A stretch of 34,846 nucleotides of DNA, taken from the NCBI GenBank assembly GCA_019322805.1, contig JAHWIC010000014.1, positions 1 to 34,846 of the forward strand. The letters run 5' to 3'. The stretch comes from Candidatus Woesearchaeota archaeon. Lineage in GTDB: Archaea; Nanobdellota; Nanobdellia; Woesearchaeales; JAHWIC01. Made by a program: the position numbers and the translations under genes. Below are positions 1 to 6,363 of the stretch, piece by piece (within the stretch, counting starts at the first letter, position 1; every line of letters starts with the position of its first letter). The notes under the pieces were generated by a model. It ran no database searches and was not told the DNA's origin. It saw only the letters and a program-made list of their open reading frames with translations.

Positions 1-846
1 AACAGCTCCTTTATCATCGCCATGTATTGCAATCATTATACCCAACATACGAGTTGTTATAGCCCATGTATTCTGCCAGACGTATTGTTTCTTTTCATTT
101 TGATCTAAGAATGAAATATTGAATGCTTTTGCAAAATTCTGGCCGTCAGAGTGTGCATCAGGCCCCTGGATTGCGCGGCCATTAGGCATTAACAACTCAA
201 TACTAACAGTATATTCAGCTCCTGCAAATTTCTCTTTTTCTGTTTTCTTTCCAATAATTCCAGGTAAAGCAAGATATTTCTCCAGAACTTCTTTGTACAT
301 ATTGATTATATCCTGGATTTCTTTCTCTGCTTCCTGTTTTGTTGCAAAAGCTGTATGGCCTTCATTCCAGAGAAACTCGCGAGTCCTTAAAAAAGGGACA
401 GGATGCTTAAACTCCCATCTTACTACATTATTCCATTGATTTAACCTAAGAGGCAAATCCTTCCAGGATCTTATCCATTTTGAATAAGAATCATACATTA
501 TTGTCTCTGATGTTGGCCTTACAGCTAACCTCTCATCAAGCTTTGAGCCGCCTGCCTGAGTAACCCATGCAACCTCTGGAGAAAAGCCTTTAACATGCGC
601 TTGTTCTTTTTTCAGGAATTTTTCAGGAATAAACAAAGGAAAATAAGCATTCTTAACACCCAGCTTCTTTATTCTTTTATCAACCTCAGCTACAATTCGT
701 TCCCAGATTGCGTAAGAGTTTGGTTTAAATACAATACATCCAGAAACATCTGAATAATCAGCCAGGTCAGCTTTCTGGATAACCTGAGTATACCATTCTG
801 AAAAATTCTCTTTTTTAGCTGTTATTCCAACCTGTTTTTCTTTCAT
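1..846 (-). CDS. proS: Prolyl-tRNA synthetase, archaeal/eukaryotic type (3' part beyond the window)
   Basis: Charges tRNA-Pro with proline in the cytoplasm. Translation of the minus strand from the ATG at 846 gives 282 residues with no stop before the window edge, so the C-terminal part is missing. The N-terminus (KKENFSEWYTQVIQKADLAD) is typical of the archaeal/eukaryotic class II ProRS. Visible landmarks are the motif 1 region (SKLDERLAVRPTSETIM), motif 2 (RTREFLWNEGHTAF) and the proline-binding region around YTVSIELLMPNGRAIQGPD. The start overlaps the proB stop as ATGA (843-846), which indicates translational coupling and makes it the fifth protein gene of the proline operon. No frameshift is seen in the visible part. 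Confidence 0.96.
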   Translation of the reverse strand, partial: MKEKQVGITAKKENFSEWYTQVIQKADLADYSDVSGCIVFKPNSYAIWERIVAEVDKRIKKLGVKNAYFPLFIPEKFLKKEQAHVKGFSPEVAWVTQAGGSKLDERLAVRPTSETIMYDSYSKWIRSWKDLPLRLNQWNNVVRWEFKHPVPFLRTREFLWNEGHTAFATKQEAEKEIQDIINMYKEVLEKYLALPGIIGKKTEKEKFAGAEYTVSIELLMPNGRAIQGPDAHSDGQNFAKAFNISFLDQNEKKQYVWQNTWAITTRMLGIMIAIHGDDKGAV

Positions 847-1967
847 AACAACACCAAATTTTCGTGCTTGAAAACATTTGTGCAGCTTGAATCAGCGCCT
901 AAGTTGCAGACCATCTTCCTAATCTGGGCAGTTTTCCTGCCTTTTACCTTTTTCAAGTCGCCAGATGAATAGTCAACAATCCCTTTTGCGAATGCTTTAC
1001 CGCAGACAACATCTACAACATCTTCCAATTCAAAGCTTCCTTTAACATCCAAAACTCCTGCAGGTAATAAATTTTTCCCTTTAAGCATCGCTTTCTTAGC
1101 GCCTTCGTCCACTATAATGCTTCCTTTTACAGGAGCTTGTTTTATCCACCTTTTCTTGCTTGCAATCTTTTCCTTTGGAAGGAATATTGTGCCAATGTCT
1201 TTACCATCAAGCACCTTCTCCAGCACTTTCTTCTCTTTTCCATTAACTATTACTAAGCTGCAGCCAGCATCCATTGCTATCTCTGCAGCATCTATCTTTG
1301 CAGTCATTCCTCCTCTGCTTAGCAAGGAACTTGTCTGGCCGCCATAGCTTTTAATTTTTTTATCTATGGTTTTTACAGTTCTGACTATCTTTGAATCCTT
1401 AGATCTTCTTGGGTCTTTGGTGTAAAGGCCATCAATATCAGTAAGCATAATCAATACATCTGCTTCTGCTTTTGAGGCTACTAAAGCAGATAATTTATCA
1501 TTATCACCAAAGGTTGTTCCTATTTCATCAGTTGCAATTGGATCATTTTCATTAATAATGGGTATTACATGCAGTCTAAGTAAAGTGTCAATTGAACCTC
1601 TTAAGTTAAGGTAGGTCTTGCGGTTAAAGAATGATTCATAAGCTATTAGAATCTGAGCAACCTTTTGATTGTGTTTCTTAAAGGCTATATGATAGTCATG
1701 CATTAACAGGTTCTGCCCAACAGCCGCTGTTGCCTGCCTTAGCTTTATATCCCTTATTTTGCCTCTTATGCCAAGCTCTCTCCTTCCGCATCCAATAGCT
1801 CCGCTGCTGACTATAATAATATCCTTGCCTTTTTTCCTTAACTTTGATATCTGCTTGGCAATCTTCTTGATATAACTGATGTCAACATTGCCTTCTTCAT
1901 CAGTTAATATACTAGTACCTATCTTAATCACTATTCTCTTTGCCTCCCTCAAACCTTTTCTTATCAT
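843..1967 (-). CDS. proB: Glutamate 5-kinase
   Basis: First step of proline synthesis: phosphorylates glutamate to gamma-glutamyl phosphate, which ProA reduces. It has 374 residues, the length of the two-domain form. The amino-acid-kinase domain starts with VIKIGTSIL (residues 13-21), followed by SSGAIGCGRREL (about 54), NENDPIATDE (about 139), TDIDGLYTKDPR (about 176) and GGMTAKIDAA (about 219). A C-terminal PUA domain follows from about residue 280 (GSIIVDEGAKKAML onward). It overlaps its upstream membrane-protein neighbour (1964-1967) and downstream proS (843-846) by 4 nt each, so the three are probably translated in a coupled way. Proline feedback inhibition is common in this family but is not visible here. 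Confidence 0.97.
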   Translation of the reverse strand: MIRKGLREAKRIVIKIGTSILTDEEGNVDISYIKKIAKQISKLRKKGKDIIIVSSGAIGCGRRELGIRGKIRDIKLRQATAAVGQNLLMHDYHIAFKKHNQKVAQILIAYESFFNRKTYLNLRGSIDTLLRLHVIPIINENDPIATDEIGTTFGDNDKLSALVASKAEADVLIMLTDIDGLYTKDPRRSKDSKIVRTVKTIDKKIKSYGGQTSSLLSRGGMTAKIDAAEIAMDAGCSLVIVNGKEKKVLEKVLDGKDIGTIFLPKEKIASKKRWIKQAPVKGSIIVDEGAKKAMLKGKNLLPAGVLDVKGSFELEDVVDVVCGKAFAKGIVDYSSGDLKKVKGRKTAQIRKMVCNLGADSSCTNVFKHENLVLL

Positions 1968-2545
1968 CCTATTATGCCTGTTAATCCTTGTTTTATGAAT
2001 TCAACAGCTATTGCAGCTAACAGCAGGCCCATCACCCTTGACAATACTCTTGCCCAATGCTCTCCAATGAACCTGTACACCCTTGCTGAAAAAAACAAAA
2101 ACAGCCATGCCAGCAATAAACTTGCAGCTGCAGCAATCATAGTTATCATATATCCAAATTCATTTACCAAAATGATTGTTGTTGTTATTACGCCGGGTCC
2201 TGTGATTAATGGGGTTCCTATTGGAACTGAAGCAACATCGTATTCCTTTACTTTCTCTTCTTTAAATTTTATTCCCAGCACATATTGTATGCCTATTATC
2301 AATAGTATAATGCCTCCAGCTATTGTAAAGCTGTTTATGTTTATCCTGAAAAACCCGAGTATGCTCAACCCGAAAAACAGGAACAGGAAGAGCAGGATTG
2401 CTGCAACAGTAATTGCATTTGTTGCATTCTCAGCAACCTTTCTCTTTGGAAGTCCTTTTGTCAAGCCGAGGAAGATTGGCATGCTTGCAAAAGGATCCAT
2501 TATTACAAATAATGTAATGAACGCCTTTAATATTTCATATATCAT
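1964..2545 (-). CDS. MarC/SnatA (UPF0056) family membrane protein
   Basis: A 193-residue integral membrane protein with about six hydrophobic segments (roughly residues 1-20, 40-65, 70-90, 110-135, 140-160, 170-190). The family signature MDPFASMPIFLGLTKGLP is near the N-terminus, and PIGTPLITGPGVITTTIIL sits in the middle. MarC proteins are mostly uncharacterised, but the archaeal member SnatA of Thermococcus was reported as a neutral amino-acid transporter. The gene lies inside the proline operon: proA ends 1 nt before it and proB overlaps it by 4 nt. A role in proline or related amino-acid transport is therefore a reasonable inference, not something the sequence proves. Confidence 0.9.
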   Translation of the reverse strand: MIYEILKAFITLFVIMDPFASMPIFLGLTKGLPKRKVAENATNAITVAAILLFLFLFFGLSILGFFRININSFTIAGGIILLIIGIQYVLGIKFKEEKVKEYDVASVPIGTPLITGPGVITTTIILVNEFGYMITMIAAAASLLLAWLFLFFSARVYRFIGEHWARVLSRVMGLLLAAIAVEFIKQGLTGIIG

Positions 2546-2546
2546 T

Positions 2547-3845
2547 CTAACACCTCTTTTTTATATGCTTGAACTTTTTTGCTTTTTTTCCAGAGTAAGT
2601 TGCAACAATCTGGCCTTTTCCAATCAGTTTATATTTATAAATCATCAATCCTTCTAATCCAACTGGTCCGCGAGCATGTATTTTATTTGTGCTTATTCCA
2701 ACCTCAGCTCCTAGACCATATCTGTAGCCATCACTGAACCTTGTTGAGCAATTCACCATCACTGATGATGAATCAACTAAATCCATGAATCTCTTTGCTG
2801 TTTTCTTGTTCTTTGTTATAATTGCGTCAGTATGCTTTGAGCCATACTTGTTTATATGGTTTATTGCTTTATCAACATTATTAACAATTTTTATTGATAA
2901 GACCAGGTCATTATATTCTGTTTTCCAGTCCTTTTCAGTTGCTTTTTTTGTCAAATCATTTTCTATCCTAATCATTTTTGATGATTTGTCATCCAGCCTT
3001 AATTCAACGCCTGCATTAAAGTATTTTCTGATCATCTTATCCAAAAATTTCTTTGCAATCGCTTTATGTACAAGCAGAGTTTCCATCGCATTGCAGACAG
3101 CAGGATACTGGCATTTTGCATCAAAGCAGATTTTTACAGCTTTGTTTATGTCTGCATCTTTATCAACATAAACATGGCATATTCCTGATGCATGTCCCAA
3201 AACAGCTATTCTTGTATTGTCCTGGATATATTTAACAAATTTATTTGAGCCTCTTGGAACTAGTAAATCAATATAATCATCCAGCTTTAGTATTTCTTTT
3301 ACAGCTTTTCTCGTTTCAATTAACTGAATCCATCCTTTTGGCAGGAGCTTTTCAGTCTCTTTCTTGATTATGTTGAATAATATTCTATTAGTGTTCTTTG
3401 CTTCAGAGCCGCCTTTTAGGATAACTGCGTTTCCTGACTTTAAGCATAAGCTTGAGATTTGCACTAAAGCATCTGGTCTTGATTCAAAGATAATTCCAAT
3501 AACGCCGATTGGGCAGCTTACCTTGTAAAGCTCTAATCCTTTATCCAGCTCTGTTGCTGACAATGTTTTACCAACAGGATCTTCCAGCTTTGCAACACTC
3601 CTGACATTTTCAATCATTTCCTTTAGTTTTGAGTTATCAACCTTTAACCTCTTCATTAGCGTATATTTTAGATTTATTTTTTCAGCATTAAGTAAGTCCT
3701 TCTTGTTTTCTTCGATAATCTTCTTCTTATTCTTCTTTAGAGCACTGGCTATTCTTTTCAAAGCCTCATTCTTCGCTTTTGTTGCAGCTGAGGCTAATTT
3801 GATTGCTGCTTGGTTTGCTTCTTTTGCTTGTTTTGTTGCAGTCAT
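2547..3845 (-). CDS. proA: Gamma-glutamyl phosphate reductase
   Basis: Second step of proline synthesis: NADPH-dependent reduction of gamma-glutamyl phosphate to glutamate-5-semialdehyde, which cyclises to pyrroline-5-carboxylate. It has 432 residues and an aldehyde-dehydrogenase fold. Landmarks are CPIGVIGIIFESRPDALVQI (111-130), ILKGGSEAKNTN (about 142-153), LLVPRGSNKFV (about 194-204), and the catalytic cysteine Cys251 in YPAVCNAMETLLVH. The C-terminal HARGPVGLEGLMIYKY region is also conserved. The start overlaps the proC stop by 4 nt (ATGA, 3842-3845), and the MarC-like gene starts 1 nt after the stop. It is slightly longer than the roughly 415-residue bacterial form because of a lysine-rich tail. 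Confidence 0.97.
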   Translation of the reverse strand: MTATKQAKEANQAAIKLASAATKAKNEALKRIASALKKNKKKIIEENKKDLLNAEKINLKYTLMKRLKVDNSKLKEMIENVRSVAKLEDPVGKTLSATELDKGLELYKVSCPIGVIGIIFESRPDALVQISSLCLKSGNAVILKGGSEAKNTNRILFNIIKKETEKLLPKGWIQLIETRKAVKEILKLDDYIDLLVPRGSNKFVKYIQDNTRIAVLGHASGICHVYVDKDADINKAVKICFDAKCQYPAVCNAMETLLVHKAIAKKFLDKMIRKYFNAGVELRLDDKSSKMIRIENDLTKKATEKDWKTEYNDLVLSIKIVNNVDKAINHINKYGSKHTDAIITKNKKTAKRFMDLVDSSSVMVNCSTRFSDGYRYGLGAEVGISTNKIHARGPVGLEGLMIYKYKLIGKGQIVATYSGKKAKKFKHIKKRC

Positions 3846-4639
3846 TTCCCTAATTCCTTGCTTCTTTTTGTAGCTCTTTCTACTGTTTTAATCAGGATTT
3901 TCTTAACATCTGATTTTTCCAAAATCTTTCTTCCGGCTATAGTTGTTCCGCCAGGTGAGCTAACCATATCAATCAGTTCTTTTGGGCTCAAACCAGTTTC
4001 CTGCAGTAATTTACCAGTTCCTTTCATAGTCTGCATTGCAAGTTCTGTAGCAACATCCTTGCTCAAGCCCTGCTTTACACCGCCCTCAATCATTGCTTCT
4101 AGGATATATGCCATAAAAGCAGGTCCTGAGCCTGATAAACCAGTTACAGCGTCAAGCATATCTTCGCAAACAACAAATGCTTTTCCAGCTGAATTTAGGA
4201 TAGTTGCAACTAGCTTGATATCATTGTCTTTTGCATATCTTCCAGCTGCAAAACCAGCTGCCATCTCTCCAACTAAGCATGGAGTGTTGGGCATTACCCT
4301 GATAACCCTGTTTTTATCTCCTAGTTGTTTTTGGATATAATCAATCTTGATTCCAGCTGCAATTGATACAATCAAATGCTTGTTAGCAACATCATTCTTT
4401 ATTTCTTTTAGAACATCTGCCATGTTTTGAGGCTTTATAGCAAGAATCAGAACATTTGCTTTCTTCACAACCTCTTTATTGCTTCTAGTTACTTTTATGT
4501 TTAGGTTCTTTTTGATATAATCAAGTCTTTTTTCGCTTACATCACTAGCTATTATACTCTTCGTAATTTTAGCCTTCAGAATAGCCTTAATCAATGCTTC
4601 AGCCATCTTTCCAGCTCCGATAAAACCTATTGTTACCAC
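3842..4639 (-). CDS. proC: Pyrroline-5-carboxylate reductase
   Basis: Last step of proline synthesis: NAD(P)H reduction of pyrroline-5-carboxylate to proline. It has 265 residues, the normal length. An N-terminal Rossmann motif GFIGAGKMAEALI (5-17) is followed by ILAIKPQ (about 65) and the C-terminal signature around LSGSGPAFMAYILEAMIEGGVKQGLSKDVA and LQETGLSPKELIDMVSSPGGTT. The start is a GTG at 4639 with a strong Shine-Dalgarno AGGAGG at 4651-4656. AT-rich TATA-like sequences lie at 4661-4670 and 4682-4690, between this gene and tRNA-Pro. It is the first protein gene of the pro operon and sits about 55 nt downstream of tRNA-Pro on the same strand. Confidence 0.97.
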   Translation of the reverse strand: MVTIGFIGAGKMAEALIKAILKAKITKSIIASDVSEKRLDYIKKNLNIKVTRSNKEVVKKANVLILAIKPQNMADVLKEIKNDVANKHLIVSIAAGIKIDYIQKQLGDKNRVIRVMPNTPCLVGEMAAGFAAGRYAKDNDIKLVATILNSAGKAFVVCEDMLDAVTGLSGSGPAFMAYILEAMIEGGVKQGLSKDVATELAMQTMKGTGKLLQETGLSPKELIDMVSSPGGTTIAGRKILEKSDVKKILIKTVERATKRSKELGK

Positions 4640-4694
4640 TTTACTGATTACCTCCTATTTTATTTATATAAAGTTTCCTATTTTTAAAGAATAA

Positions 4695-4801
4695 TGGGGC
4701 TGAGAGGACTTTCAAGCCATAAGCCTTACAGCTTAACAGCGTTTGAACCCCTATCACAAGGTCCCGGACCTTGGATAATAGCCAGGTTATACCACAGCCC
4801 C
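4695..4801 (-). tRNA. tRNA-Pro (anticodon CGG) with a T-loop intron
   Basis: The minus strand folds as a tRNA. The acceptor is GGGGCTG/CAGCCCC with discriminator A at 4695. The D arm has G18G19. The anticodon stem is CAAGG/CCTTG around loop TCCGGGA, giving anticodon CGG (Pro) with G37. The variable loop is TGAT. The T stem AGGGG/CCTCT is split by 33 extra nt. Removing 4709-4741 leaves a normal T loop TTCAAAT and a 74-nt tRNA with no encoded CCA. Position 33 is C instead of the near-universal U. The gene sits just upstream of proC. A TATA-like box (CTATAAAC on the minus strand) lies at about 4839-4846. Confidence 0.85.
4709..4741 (-). other. T-loop intron of tRNA-Pro (position 59/60)
   Basis: A 33-nt insert between T-loop positions 59 and 60. 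The 5' exon TTCA pairs with intron TGAA. The flanking 3-nt bulges are AAC (5') and AGT (3'), and cutting after the second base of each gives the mature loop TTCAAAT. This is the bulge-helix-bulge geometry cut by the archaeal splicing endonuclease. An inner hairpin AAGC/GCTT closes the intron. The exact cut site is inferred from this geometry. Confidence 0.75.
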
Positions 4802-4920
4802 GATGAGCATTAATATAGCTATCGCAAGAATGCAGGTTGTTTATAGAGTTGTATCTAGAAAAAGCTTCACTGACTCGGAATACAACCACTCGCTTTCATG
4901 ATAGAGTTGGGAATGGATAG
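4802..4920 (-). other. Leader region upstream of tRNA-Pro with a hairpin
   Basis: The gap from tRNA-Pro to the plus-strand gene at 5016 holds no credible protein gene. On the minus strand a TATA-like ATTTAAAT lies at about 4926-4933, so a transcript could start near 4905. It would contain a hairpin pairing TTGTAT with ATACAA, extended by GAG/CTC across a 3-nt bulge, before reaching a second TATA-like box near 4839-4846 and then the tRNA. It may be an independent small RNA or simply a promoter region; I do not recognise the family. Confidence 0.3.
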
Positions 4921-5015
4921 GTGGTATTTAAATCTTTTTGTTTATGAGCATTTTATTTACTAATCAGTAGTAAAAACCGAAAGATTTAAATAATAGTTTT
5001 GGTTTAATAATTGAT

Positions 5016-5585
5016 ATGGGAATGATAAAAGTATATTTTTTGATCCCTGATAGGGAAGATTTAGCTAAAGCAGTCTCTGCTGGAGGTCTTGAGTGTATAG
5101 CAAGACAAATTGAAAAGGGAGTTAGGAAAGGTAAACTAAACAAGAGCCCTAGAGGAGCTGCAAGACAAAGAGTAATCTATGCTAGCCTTGATCTTCCTGA
5201 AATTGTTTTCGGAGAACACTGTTACCTTTCTTGCTGGATTAACGAAAATGAAGCAGATGTTGCAAATTTTTCTTTGCGAGGATATCCAGCAAGATATGAA
5301 GAAAGCACAATGCCAGTTAGAGAACATCAAAGAAGAGTTGAAATAGAAAAAGGTGCTCCAAGACATCCAATAACAGCTATGCCTGTTGCTCAATCAGAGG
5401 TTGAACAGATTGCTGAACAATTTAAGATAAAGAATCCAATATCATTTTATAATCCAACAGTATTAGTAAGAAGAGAACATATCCCCCTAGAGGAATTTCG
5501 TGAAGAATACGTTCCGGGAGTTATGGACCACTTTGATGGAAAACGCAGAACAGCTCTTGATGGACAAGATCCTCGTGTAAATTGA
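5016..5585 (+). CDS. Hypothetical protein, 189 residues
   Basis: Not recognised. One of the few plus-strand genes. A TATA box TTTAAATAAT at 4985-4994 lies about 25 nt before the ATG at 5016, so the mRNA is probably leaderless; a second in-frame ATG at 5022 is possible. The protein is soluble, with no signal peptide or membrane segment, and mixes basic and acidic patches. Segments VIYASLDLPEIVFG, CWINENEADVANFSLRGYPARYEE and NPTVLVRREHIPLEEF look like alternating strands and helices of a compact alpha/beta enzyme domain. Two cysteines lie in the middle (EHCYLSCW). It stands alone between two minus-strand tRNA genes, which gives no functional clue. Confidence 0.75.
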   Translation: MGMIKVYFLIPDREDLAKAVSAGGLECIARQIEKGVRKGKLNKSPRGAARQRVIYASLDLPEIVFGEHCYLSCWINENEADVANFSLRGYPARYEESTMPVREHQRRVEIEKGAPRHPITAMPVAQSEVEQIAEQFKIKNPISFYNPTVLVRREHIPLEEFREEYVPGVMDHFDGKRRTALDGQDPRVN

Positions 5586-5632
5586 ATGACTACTTCTGTT
5601 TAACTTCGCTTAATGAAATGAGCCTACCAGGA

Positions 5633-5667
5633 CTTTCGAGCCATAAGTCCTTTTGGACTTAACGGCG
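5633..5667 (-). other. T-loop intron of tRNA-Arg (position 59/60)
   Basis: A 35-nt insert at the same T-loop position as in tRNA-Pro. Exon TTCG pairs with intron CGAA, the bulges are AAC and AGT, and the inner hairpin AAGTCC/GGACTT has an AAAA loop. It shares CGCYGTTAAG at the 5' end and CTTATGGCTYGAAAG at the 3' end with the tRNA-Pro intron. Confidence 0.78.
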
Positions 5668-5688
5668 TTCGAACCCGGATCAACCGGT

Positions 5689-5702
5689 TTCTGCTTTGAA
5701 AA
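5689..5702 (-). other. Anticodon-loop intron of tRNA-Arg (position 37/38)
   Basis: Fourteen nt (TTTTCAAAGCAGAA) between G37 and A38, the canonical archaeal intron site. Needed to reduce a 21-nt anticodon loop to 7 nt. Only a relaxed splicing motif is visible: exon GCTT can pair with intron AAGC. Confidence 0.6.
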
Positions 5703-5762
5703 CCGAAGCCGGTCGCACTATCCATTATGCTATAGGCCCATAAGCAGAATCTAAACTAACAA

Positions 5763-5772
5763 CTATATAAAA
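5763..5772 (-). promoter_or_regulatory. TATA box for tRNA-Arg
   Basis: TTTTATATAG on the minus strand, centred about 28 nt upstream of the tRNA-Arg 5' end at 5739, the normal archaeal spacing. Confidence 0.6.
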
Positions 5773-5806
5773 TTACCCAAAAAAGTAAAAGAAAAAATCA
5801 AAAAGT

Positions 5807-6091
5807 TTACTGAGTTTTATTTAGGGTTATCTCAATTGTTGAAACTCGAACGTCTCGTCCTTCCTTATTCTTGAATCCTTCGGAGTCTATCTTTATGTTC
5901 TGAACCCCTACAATTCCCTCTAGAAATCTTTTTGAGGCAACCTCTGCAACGTCAACAGCTCTGCTGATGAATTTGCCTCTTGCCTTTACAGTCACTTCAC
6001 TTGCGTTCTTAGCTGTGAACTGCATCACAACGCCAGTAACATAGTTCATAAATGGCTTGTTTCCGATAAAGATATTGTTGTCTTCTGCCAT
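5807..6091 (-). CDS. albA: DNA/RNA-binding protein Alba
   Basis: Small basic chromatin protein that binds DNA and RNA as a dimer in archaea. The N-terminus (MAEDNNIFIGNKPFMNYV) is the family signature, and VTVKARGKFISRAVDVAEV carries the conserved basic loop with the lysine/arginine nucleic-acid contacts. The reading frame can be extended to a TTG at 6100, but the ATG at 6091 gives the standard Alba N-terminus and is chosen here (94 residues). It lies 26 nt downstream of rps17e in the same direction, so the two are probably one transcript. This pairing of chromatin and ribosomal genes supports an archaeal host. Confidence 0.95.
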   Translation of the reverse strand: MAEDNNIFIGNKPFMNYVTGVVMQFTAKNASEVTVKARGKFISRAVDVAEVASKRFLEGIVGVQNIKIDSEGFKNKEGRDVRVSTIEITLNKTQ

Positions 6092-6117
6092 TTTTGTCAA
6101 CCCCCAATTTGTTGTTT

Positions 6118-6306
6118 CTATTCAGCTCCCTTCAGAAGCCTAGCAATATAACCTGCGATGCCGTTTCTCAATTTCTTGCTCTCTACGTCAGTTAGTTTTC
6201 CTACAATTGCTTTGTTATCCTCAAAGCTGTCTTTAAACTCCATTCTATGTTCTTTAATTAATTCGTTACTGATTCTCTTAATCAACTGCGTCTTTATCCT
6301 TCCCAT
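6118..6306 (-). CDS. rps17e: 30S ribosomal protein S17e
   Basis: Small-subunit ribosomal protein found in archaea and eukaryotes but not bacteria. It has 62 residues, the usual archaeal length. MGRIKTQLIKRISNELI at the start, FEDNKAIVGKL in the middle and SKKLRNGIAGYIARLLKG near the end match the family closely. A TATA box (CTTTATAAAC on the minus strand) at about 6331-6342 lies 25-35 nt upstream of the ATG. The alba gene follows after 26 nt. Confidence 0.95.
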   Translation of the reverse strand: MGRIKTQLIKRISNELIKEHRMEFKDSFEDNKAIVGKLTDVESKKLRNGIAGYIARLLKGAE

Positions 6307-6363
6307 TAGAGGAGAGGAGCTAAATGCGGTTTATAAAGGTTTCGTAGAATAGGTTAAGAATAA

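Larger units (their letters stand above)
5619..5739 (-). tRNA. tRNA-Arg (anticodon TCG) with two introns
   Basis: The acceptor is GGGCCTA/TAGGCTC (one G-U pair) with discriminator A at 5619. The D arm is GCAT/GTGC with a G18G19 loop, and the anticodon stem is ACCGG/CCGGT. Twenty-one nt lie in the anticodon loop; removing 5689-5702 leaves CTTCGGA, i.e. anticodon TCG with U33 and G37. The variable loop is TGAT. The T stem CCGGG/CCTGG is split by 35 further nt, and removing 5633-5667 leaves T loop TTCGAAT. The mature length is 72 nt and no CCA is encoded. The anticodon-loop intron does not form a perfect bulge-helix-bulge, so the first splice is less certain than the second. Confidence 0.83.

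Noticed and set aside
119..439. 106-residue plus-strand ORF at the left end
   Set aside because: It is antisense to proS, whose protein sequence is clearly conserved in the other strand.
1974..2657. 227-residue plus-strand ORF
   Set aside because: Antisense of the MarC-like gene and proA end; hydrophobic only because it mirrors a membrane protein.
4641..4889. 82-residue minus-strand ORF upstream of proC
   Set aside because: It runs through the tRNA-Pro gene and its intron; the RNA fold explains the sequence and no protein family is matched.
4845..4905. Box C/D guide RNA upstream of tRNA-Pro
   Set aside because: The C and D boxes are too degenerate (ATGAAAG, CCGA) to support the call; kept only as a possible structured leader.
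5619..5739. Type II (Ser/Leu) tRNA with a long variable arm
   Set aside because: The extra bases do not form a variable-arm stem next to a valid anticodon arm; removing two introns gives a standard tRNA-Arg with a 4-nt variable loop.
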